From assembly GCA_938008005.1 (NCBI GenBank), contig CALLLZ010000433.1, forward strand, positions 1-11,325: a DNA stretch of 11,325 nucleotides. Reading direction: 5' to 3'. Under the pieces are notes generated by a model, which saw only the letters and a list, made by a program, of their open reading frames with translations, was not told where the DNA came from and did no database searches. Of the stretch, positions 6,802 through 11,325 are shown piece after piece. Source of the stretch: an uncultured Marinicella sp. (GTDB lineage Bacteria; Pseudomonadota; Gammaproteobacteria; Xanthomonadales; Marinicellaceae). Each line of letters begins with the position of its first letter. The stretch's first letter is position 1. Both the position numbers and the translations under genes were made by a program.

Positions 6802-8613
6802 ATGAAAAGAATAGTGATCTTGTGTTTGATGTTGTCGTTAATGGCATGTCAACACAACACCAAACCAATGAAAGACGGCAATAAAAAGGCTGTGACTTTA
6901 TCTGATGCACAAGAGTTTTTGGACAGGGTAGAGGAAACTTATATCAAAGAAGGTGAATATGCTGCTAGAGTGGCTTGGGTTCAAGCCAACTTTATAACAG
7001 ACGACACCATTTGGTTGGGGGCTAAAAGTATTGAAAAAATGGGTGGTTTATCAGTTAAGTTTGCCAATGAAGCAAAGAAATTTGATGGTATAAATTTATC
7101 TGATGACATGCGTCGTCGCCTCGATCTAATCAAGGGAAGTTTGACATTGGCTGCACCTGATGATGTAGATAAAAATGCAGAACTGGCTCAAATTATGGCA
7201 AATTTAGAGGCCATGTATGGATCGGGTAAATACTGCGTTGATGACCAATGTCAGACATTGGGTGAGTTATCCAGGATAATTTATGAATCGAAGGATCACA
7301 AAGAGTTACTAGCGGCTTGGCAGGGTTGGCGGACGGTTTCTCCAGATATGCGTGATAAGTATCAACGCATGGTTGAACTAGCTAATGAAGGCGCTCAAGA
7401 TTTAGGCTATGACGATACCGGTGCCATGTGGCGGGCTGGCTATGATATGCCAGCCAGTGACTTTCCAGTTGAGTTGGATCGATTGTGGTCACAAGTTAAA
7501 CCTTTGTATGATTCGTTACAATGCCACGTTCGCAGCAGATTAACTGATCATTATGGTAAAAATGTGATGGGTGATGATGGTATGATCCCTGCGCATTTAC
7601 TGGGTAACATGTGGGCACAAGATTGGACCGGTATTTATGACTTGGTTAAACCTGTCGATGCGGGCTCAACCATAGATGTGACTGCTTTGCTTGCAAAGCA
7701 TGATTATGACGCCAAAAAGATGACCAAAACAGCTGAAGGCTTCTTCACATCTTTGGGGTTACCTCCATTGCCAGAAACTTTCTGGCAGCGTTCACTGTTC
7801 ACTAAGCCACAGGATCGTGATGTGGTTTGTCATGCCAGTGCTTGGAACATTGATAATGTTGATGATATTCGCATGAAAATGTGTATCAAAGAAGATTATG
7901 AAGATTTTGTCACCATTCACCATGAGTTGGGGCATAACTTTTATCAACGTGCATATAAGGATAAAAGTATTCTATATAGAACGGGTGCCAATGATGGTTT
8001 TCACGAAGCCATTGGTGACACTGTAGCCTTATCAATCACGCCACAATACTTCAAAGAAATCGGTCTGATTGATGCGGTCCCAGCTTCATCAAATGATTTA
8101 GGTATGTTGATGCAAAAAGCCTTGGAGAAAATTGCTTTTGTCCCCTTTGGTTTGTTAGTTGATCAATGGCGCTGGAAAGTGTTCAATGGCGAAATTACTC
8201 CTGAACAATACAATGCGGGTTGGTGGGAGTTAAGAAACAAATACCAAGGTGTAAAATCACCTGTTAAGCGCAGTGAAAATGATTTCGATCCAGGTGCCAA
8301 ATACCATATTCCGGGCAACACACCCTATACGCGTTATTTTTTGGCCCATATATTGCAATTCCAATTCCACCGTGAATTATGTAAAGCGGCCGGCTTTGAA
8401 GGCGAATTGCATCGTTGTTCTATCTACAACAACAAAGCTGCGGGTGAAAAGTTGACCAAAGTATTAGAAATGGGCGCTCAAAGACCTTGGCAAGATGCCA
8501 TGGAAGTGGTTGCCAATTCTCGTGAAATGGATGCCACTGCTGTGGTGGACTATTTTGCACCATTGAAAGTGTGGTTGGATGAACAGAACCAAGGTCGTGA
8601 CTGCGGTTGGTAA
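6802..8613 (+). CDS. M2-family peptidyl-dipeptidase, ACE-like lipoprotein
   Basis: This is a zinc metallopeptidase of family M2 (angiotensin-converting-enzyme type), expected to release dipeptides from peptide C-termini. Residues 1-16 are a lipoprotein signal (MKRIVILCLMLSLMAC), and Gln after the cysteine fits the outer membrane, so it would act on peptides in the periplasm or outside. Active-site elements are complete: HELGH at 374-378, the third zinc ligand Glu402 in DGFHEAIGD (24 residues after the second His, as in ACE), HASAW (344-348), and WAQ (271-273, matching ACE Gln281). KYHIP...PYTRYF (500-513) supplies the equivalents of ACE Lys511, His513, Tyr520, chloride-binding Arg522 and Tyr523. 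At 603 residues it is the normal single-domain length. It ends at TAA 8611-8613, followed by a terminator. The ribosome binding site is weak (GGGA 11 nt or more upstream), but the lipobox fixes this start. A nutritional role in peptide use is likely but inferred. Confidence 0.94.
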   Translation: MKRIVILCLMLSLMACQHNTKPMKDGNKKAVTLSDAQEFLDRVEETYIKEGEYAARVAWVQANFITDDTIWLGAKSIEKMGGLSVKFANEAKKFDGINLSDDMRRRLDLIKGSLTLAAPDDVDKNAELAQIMANLEAMYGSGKYCVDDQCQTLGELSRIIYESKDHKELLAAWQGWRTVSPDMRDKYQRMVELANEGAQDLGYDDTGAMWRAGYDMPASDFPVELDRLWSQVKPLYDSLQCHVRSRLTDHYGKNVMGDDGMIPAHLLGNMWAQDWTGIYDLVKPVDAGSTIDVTALLAKHDYDAKKMTKTAEGFFTSLGLPPLPETFWQRSLFTKPQDRDVVCHASAWNIDNVDDIRMKMCIKEDYEDFVTIHHELGHNFYQRAYKDKSILYRTGANDGFHEAIGDTVALSITPQYFKEIGLIDAVPASSNDLGMLMQKALEKIAFVPFGLLVDQWRWKVFNGEITPEQYNAGWWELRNKYQGVKSPVKRSENDFDPGAKYHIPGNTPYTRYFLAHILQFQFHRELCKAAGFEGELHRCSIYNNKAAGEKLTKVLEMGAQRPWQDAMEVVANSREMDATAVVDYFAPLKVWLDEQNQGRDCGW

Positions 8614-8642
8614 TTATCTATTGAAAAATAAATAGACAAGAG

Positions 8643-8670
8643 AAGGCCGGTCGTTGGATCGGCTTTTTTT
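8643..8670 (+). terminator. Intrinsic terminator of the M2 peptidase gene
   Basis: The stem GCCGGTC (8646-8652) / GATCGGC (8657-8663) has one G-U pair, loop GTTG, and a run of seven T at 8664-8670. The preceding A bases (8643-8644) can extend the stem into the T-run. It lies 30 bp after the stop codon. Confidence 0.88.
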
Positions 8671-8726
8671 GTCAGCTAGAAAGCAACAGTATGAAAGTAA
8701 CTCAATGAAAACAAACGTCAAATCCA

Positions 8727-8741
8727 TCCATCAATGATGGA
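8727..8741. promoter_or_regulatory. 15-bp palindrome upstream of dodecin, possible operator
   Basis: TCCATCA (8727-8733) and TGATGGA (8735-8741) are perfect inverted arms around a single A. They lie about 70 bp before the dodecin ATG, within or next to candidate promoter elements (for example TGGAAA 8738-8743 with TATCCT 8761-8766, 17 bp apart). The one-base centre rules out an RNA hairpin and suits a dimeric regulator site. A match of this size can also arise by chance. Confidence 0.3.
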
Positions 8742-8799
8742 AAATCAATACTTATTTTGCTATCCTATTTGTTCATTTTTATTTAACAATTATTAAAAA

Positions 8800-8805
8800 A
8801 GGAGA
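8800..8805 (+). promoter_or_regulatory. Strong ribosome binding site of dodecin
   Basis: AGGAGA lies 5 nt before the ATG at 8811. It is the best Shine-Dalgarno on the plus strand of this window, consistent with high expression of a small abundant protein. Confidence 0.8.
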
Positions 8806-8810
8806 AAATC

Positions 8811-9014
8811 ATGAGTGTAGCAAGAGTAACAGAAATCATTGCAGGTTCTAAAAAGAGTTTTGAAAAAGCAGCACAAAACGGTATTGAGCGTGCCACTAAA
8901 ACATTGAAAAATGTGTCAGGTGCTTGGGTAGAAAGCCAAAAAGTTGTCGTTGAGAACAATGAAATTGTTGAGTATCGAGTGGCTTTAAAAGTGACCTTTG
9001 TATTAGAGGATTGA
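8811..9014 (+). CDS. Dodecin, small flavin-binding protein
   Basis: Dodecins are cytoplasmic dodecameric shells that bind flavins (FMN, riboflavin and derivatives) and act as flavin buffers that quench reactive excited states. The 67-residue length is typical. The pattern is family-like throughout: an opening strand (VARVTEIIAGS), a helix (KSFEKAAQNGIERATKTL), GAWVESQKVVV with the flavin-stacking Trp39 in the usual place, and the closing strand EIVEYRVALKVTFVLED. The start is fixed by the strong AGGAGA. Terminators lie on both sides (8643-8670 and 9039-9066), so it is a single-gene unit. Which flavin it prefers cannot be read from the sequence. Confidence 0.95.
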   Translation: MSVARVTEIIAGSKKSFEKAAQNGIERATKTLKNVSGAWVESQKVVVENNEIVEYRVALKVTFVLED

Positions 9015-9038
9015 TTACACCATTAAAGATCAATTAGG

Positions 9039-9066
9039 AAGCCAGTCTTTATGACTGGTTTTTTTA
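9039..9066 (+). terminator. Intrinsic terminator of dodecin
   Basis: The stem CCAGTC (9042-9047) / GACTGG (9053-9058) encloses the loop TTTAT and is followed by seven T (9059-9065). Upstream A39-A40 and G41 can extend the pairing. It starts about 25 bp after the dodecin stop. Confidence 0.9.
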
Positions 9067-9170
9067 TACCTGATACAAACATTCGGCTTGAAAATGGATG
9101 ATACAATGCTTTAATCAGCTTAATAAATCAAGTATGTGATATACAACCAGTTACTTGTTGATGATGCGAA

Positions 9171-9416
9171 GTGACAGATTTCAGGTTCTACCCAAAAAAA
9201 TCAGTGGTTAAGCCGTATGAAGGTGACAGTCATTACTGCTTTAAATAACCACACCAAACATTTGAGCAACTCAATTCACCCAAAGCACATAAAGTTCCTA
9301 GCCGCATTGTTCAAGAAATTAAAACCAAGTATGATTGGTTTTACCAACTGTTTTATCCTGGGCAAGCTTTGCCTAAAAAACTCATAACTGAATTGAATTT
9401 TTGTCTTTTTAAATAG
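9171..9416 (+). pseudogene. Possible decayed coding segment upstream of the DUF1287 gene
   Basis: The 413-bp gap between dodecin and the next gene holds no intact gene. From GTG 9171, however, one frame reads 25 codons (with FRFYPKKSVVKPYEGDSHYC) to TAA 9246-9248. The same frame then runs 55 more codons (with VPSRIVQEIKTKYDWFYQLF and YPGQALPKKLITELNF) to TAG 9414-9416. The amino-acid make-up, rich in Tyr, Trp and charged residues with few of the Ser/Leu/Ile runs expected from random AT-rich DNA, looks protein-like. I do not recognise the family. It may be the C-terminal remnant of a lost gene with one in-frame stop, or chance. Bases 9067-9170 show nothing I can name. Confidence 0.28.
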
Positions 9417-9427
9417 TCTTAACCCGT

Positions 9428-9985
9428 ATGCGAATATTTTTAACAGTCTATTTTTTGTTCATTACACAATGGGTGGTTGCGAATCCTTTGGTTGATGCAG
9501 CAAAACAACGATTAGAACAGTTTGTGATTTATGATGGATCCTATCAAAAAATTGCTTATCCCATGGGTGATGTTAACCCTAGAAAAGGGGTGTGTACGGA
9601 TGTGGTCATTCGATCTTACAGAACTTTAAACATTGACTTGCAACAACGCGTGCATGAGGACATGGCTGCTCATTTTGATCAGTATCCAATGATCTGGGGC
9701 TTGAAAAAACCAGATACCAATATTGATCATCGTCGTGTACCCAATTTAGAAAAGTTTTTTACTCGTCATGGGAAAGTACTTCCTGTGACTGATCAGGGCG
9801 CAGATTATAAACCCGGAGAAATCGTTACCTGGCGGTTAACGGGGTCTAATTTACCACACATTGGTATAGTCAGTGATGAGAAAGCAGAATCTGGTAACTA
9901 CAAAATTATTCATAATATAGGCTGGGGACCTCAGCTCAATGACATGTTATTTGATCATCGAATTGAAGGTCATTTTGTTTATTGA
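9428..9985 (+). CDS. DUF1287 family secreted protein (YijF-like)
   Basis: This is a 185-residue exported protein. Residues 1-19 form a signal peptide (cleavage expected after WVVA). The mature part carries the DUF1287 landmarks: MGDVNPRKGVCTDVVIRSYR (46-65, with Cys56), KPDTNIDHRRVPNL (94-107), YKPGEIVTWRL (127-137), LPHIGIVSD (142-150, with His144) and IIHNIGWGPQLNDMLFDHRIEGHF (160-183). The Cys...His arrangement resembles NlpC/P60-like papain folds, so a peptidase or amidase acting in the envelope is conceivable; this is inference from fold-type motifs only. An in-frame TAA at 9410 makes ATG 9428 the only reasonable start, yet no Shine-Dalgarno precedes it. The gene starts 11 nt after the possible coding remnant. 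It faces the minus-strand gene at 10167. Confidence 0.88.
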   Translation: MRIFLTVYFLFITQWVVANPLVDAAKQRLEQFVIYDGSYQKIAYPMGDVNPRKGVCTDVVIRSYRTLNIDLQQRVHEDMAAHFDQYPMIWGLKKPDTNIDHRRVPNLEKFFTRHGKVLPVTDQGADYKPGEIVTWRLTGSNLPHIGIVSDEKAESGNYKIIHNIGWGPQLNDMLFDHRIEGHFVY

Positions 9986-10113
9986 ATATTCATTGTGTTG
10001 GGTGGATTCCATTTGTCAATTATCAAATAAGACTTATTTCAATACTGAAAAAAGTAAAGGTGTAAACTCCGAAAATTATAGACTGAGTTTGTAACGTGTT
10101 CATGTTCCACATA

Positions 10114-10147
10114 TTGTGCTGAGCTGCAATTTTACAGCTCAACACAA
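10114..10147. terminator. Hairpin between convergent genes, possible bidirectional terminator
   Basis: TTGTG-C-TGAGCTG (10114-10126) pairs with CAGCTCA-A-CACAA (10135-10147) around the loop CAATTTTA. The stem has 12 pairs with one C/A mismatch. It lies in the 181-bp gap between the DUF1287 stop and the stop of the small secreted protein, where a shared terminator is expected. Neither strand shows a proper U-run after the stem, so its efficiency as an intrinsic terminator is doubtful. Confidence 0.4.
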
Positions 10148-10166
10148 ATTGCGTTAATCAAACAGC

Positions 10167-10520
10167 TTATGGTCTGATTCTTCCTGAACCAAAGACACGA
10201 TCACCTGGTATGCCTTGTCCATTTGAACTTTCACAATTCAAACCTCTAGAAACTTGGGTTGTCGTTCCATTGGCAGTTACATTGACATTAATGGCGCCTG
10301 CTGTATCGTTACAACTTACAAGGGCAGAATCTTGATTTCCTTGAACACCAACACCGCCTGTGCCAAACCATTGGTATGTGGCATTATGTGGCGAAACACC
10401 TGATACATGTACGTCACATATATAGCCACCTCCATTAGGTTCACAAACTATAATGCCCGCTTGAGCAGCAGAAACAACAAAAGAACTGGCGACAATCATG
10501 GTCATTAATTTATTTTTCAT
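10167..10520 (-). CDS. Small secreted four-cysteine protein, possibly Ig-like fold
   Basis: The product has 117 residues with a clear signal peptide (residues 1-21, MKNKLMTMIVASSFVVSAAQA, cleaved before GII). The mature protein of about 96 residues has Cys26, Cys35, Cys70 and Cys96, enough for two disulfides. The pattern CDVHVSG.SP.NATYQWFG followed by ALVSCND..GAINVNVTANGTT suggests alternating beta strands like an Ig or PKD-type domain ('sG.sP..Y.W'). This is pattern impression only. The tail GIPGDRVFGSGRIRP is Gly/Arg-rich. GTGAGA stands 5 nt before the ATG (10518-10520) and supports the start. It is transcribed alone, ends toward the hairpin at 10114-10147 and has a candidate promoter at 10579-10606. 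No family recognised; function unknown. Confidence 0.75.
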   Translation of the reverse strand: MKNKLMTMIVASSFVVSAAQAGIIVCEPNGGGYICDVHVSGVSPHNATYQWFGTGGVGVQGNQDSALVSCNDTAGAINVNVTANGTTTQVSRGLNCESSNGQGIPGDRVFGSGRIRP

Positions 10521-10845
10521 AATATTCTCACTAATTTAAGTTAATTAAACCGAGGTAAATTCCTCATGACAAATTATGAATTTAAGTGGTCAATTTCAGG
10601 TATCAAATATCCGTCAAAATATTTAAAGATTTCGACTTAAAGCCCGATAAATACGACCAAAATATCAAATATATGGATTGATAAAACGGCCTTGACTTTT
10701 ATACATTGTTGATTTTATTGGCTATTTCAAGGTATCCGATCAAAGTGAGTGGCCAATGTTCTTTTCATCGAATTAAATTTCTAAAGCCGTTGAATATTTG
10801 CCTAAATGCTTACTAAAATAACAGTTATTGATATTTTATATCCAA
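10521..10845. other. 325-bp AT-rich intergenic region
   Basis: It separates two minus-strand genes. It contains the ribosome binding site and candidate promoter of the 10520 gene, a short GAGG/CCTC inverted repeat (about 10552-10565), and a 13-bp palindrome AATAAC-A-GTTATT (10817-10829) just after the stop of the right-hand gene. I found no ORF with a plausible start, no U-tailed terminator and no RNA gene. The right-hand gene therefore lacks a recognisable intrinsic terminator. Confidence 0.5.
10579..10606 (-). promoter_or_regulatory. Candidate promoter for the small secreted protein gene
   Basis: On the minus strand, TTGATA (10601-10606) and TAAATT (10579-10584) are 16 bp apart, placing the start about 50 nt before the ATG. 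The match is moderate in very AT-rich DNA. Confidence 0.28.
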
Positions 10846-11325
10846 TCATTGTGTCTCAAAACCATCTGAAAAAATAGAAATTTCACTGGAGTAAACACTC
10901 TTGGCTGATCCTGTTGTATTAGATTCACTACTGGCTGCATGATTTAAACCATCAGTTGATACCACCTTGCCAAATTGGCCCGTATCCCATGGTGTTTGAT
11001 TTCTGTTGTAAGCAACAATTTGAGTTCTTTCAATGAATACATCATCTGAGCCATTAAAATTTGGGTTAAAAGTATATTGATAGATTCGCCCTTTTCGGTC
11101 TTCACTGGAAGGTGCACCAACCAGGAATTCTGTGGTGCCAAAAAAAGCATCGCCATTGGCCGATATTGAGGTACCAAATTCCTCACCAATGCTTCCAGTT
11201 ATTACAGTAGGAAGGAATTTTTGAATCAAGTTACCATTTGACCAAACATAAGCAGCACCGGTTCGACGACCCGTTATGTCTTCCTCAAAAGGTGCTCCAA
11301 TATATATATAGACGTTTTCATTGAA
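10846..11325 (-). CDS. C-terminal part of an FG-GAP/beta-propeller-like exported protein (5' end beyond window)
   Basis: The frame stays open from the window edge (11325) to TGA 10846-10848, so about 159 C-terminal residues are seen. A TTG at 11227-11229 is an internal codon rather than a convincing start. Two repeat-like blocks are visible: YIYIGAPFEED..GRRTGAAYVW...GN, then EEFGTSISANGD...FLVGAPSSEDRKGRIYQYTF. The 'FG.S...GD...vGAP......G..Y.y' pattern is that of integrin-alpha/FG-GAP beta-propeller repeats, which often bind Ca2+ and occur in surface or secreted proteins. The protein ends in SSEISIFSDGFETQ, a short tail separated from the repeats by a Ser/Thr-rich linker. The N-terminus, including any signal peptide, is outside the window. 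Confidence 0.75.
   Translation of the reverse strand, partial: FNENVYIYIGAPFEEDITGRRTGAAYVWSNGNLIQKFLPTVITGSIGEEFGTSISANGDAFFGTTEFLVGAPSSEDRKGRIYQYTFNPNFNGSDDVFIERTQIVAYNRNQTPWDTGQFGKVVSTDGLNHAASSESNTTGSAKSVYSSEISIFSDGFETQ

Noticed and set aside
10692..10720. TTGACT on the plus strand as a promoter
   Set aside because: No acceptable -10 at 16-18 bp and no plus-strand gene downstream.
10817..10829. AATAAC-A-GTTATT palindrome as terminator of the right-end gene
   Set aside because: A one-base centre cannot form the loop of an RNA hairpin with six pairs; the arms are mostly A-T and lack a U-run.
10944..11189. Alternative minus-strand frame at 10944-11189
   Set aside because: It is a shifted frame inside the FG-GAP-like gene; the main frame has the repeat motifs and continues to the window edge.

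Overview
The window reads as ordinary chromosomal DNA from a low-GC gammaproteobacterium. The main evidence is the block gpsA-secB-rhodanese on the minus strand with an EnvC homologue diverging from it. This is the E. coli arrangement (envC facing yibN-grxC-secB-gpsA), but with grxC absent between the rhodanese gene and secB and gpmM absent before envC. A marine Marinicella-like or related lineage is possible, judging by AT-rich composition, Ser/Asn-rich exported proteins and a C-terminal 'DGFE' motif. That is an impression, not a proof. No rRNA, tRNA, CRISPR array, insertion sequence, integrase or phage gene was seen.

Layout. Bases 1-783 hold the C-terminal part of an SRPBCC/GyrI-like two-domain protein. 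A strong bidirectional terminator (830-870) separates it from gpsA, which is read the other way. gpsA, secB and a membrane-anchored rhodanese (881-2865, minus) look like one operon with a good promoter at 2896-2923. The secB stop and gpsA start overlap by one base (TAATG). Diverging from it is an EnvC-type murein hydrolase activator with degenerate zinc ligands (3052-4191). A six-helix membrane protein (4228-4971, minus) meets it tail to tail.

Bases 5139-6542 encode an exported, probably lipid-anchored low-complexity protein: Tyr/Gly/Asn-rich first, then about 300 residues of Arg/Ser/Asn/Gln without a single Asp. An ACE-like M2 peptidase lipoprotein follows (6802-8613) with all the expected zinc and substrate residues. 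Next comes dodecin (8811-9014). Both of these genes end in clear intrinsic terminators. A DUF1287 secreted protein (9428-9985) is preceded by a stretch that looks like a decayed or unrecognised coding segment (9171-9416). The right end carries two minus-strand genes: a small secreted four-cysteine protein (10167-10520) and the C-terminal part of an FG-GAP/beta-propeller-like surface protein (10846-11325), which ends in IFSDGFETQ.

Functionally, the left half concerns lipid precursor supply (GpsA), protein export (SecB) and cell-wall splitting (EnvC). The right half is a run of separately transcribed exported or cell-envelope proteins around a cytoplasmic flavin-storage protein. I see no convincing new multi-gene system. 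The items most worth following up are the disordered Arg-rich lipoprotein, the possible gene remnant at 9171-9416, the DGFE C-terminal tag and the hairpin at 6618-6647.
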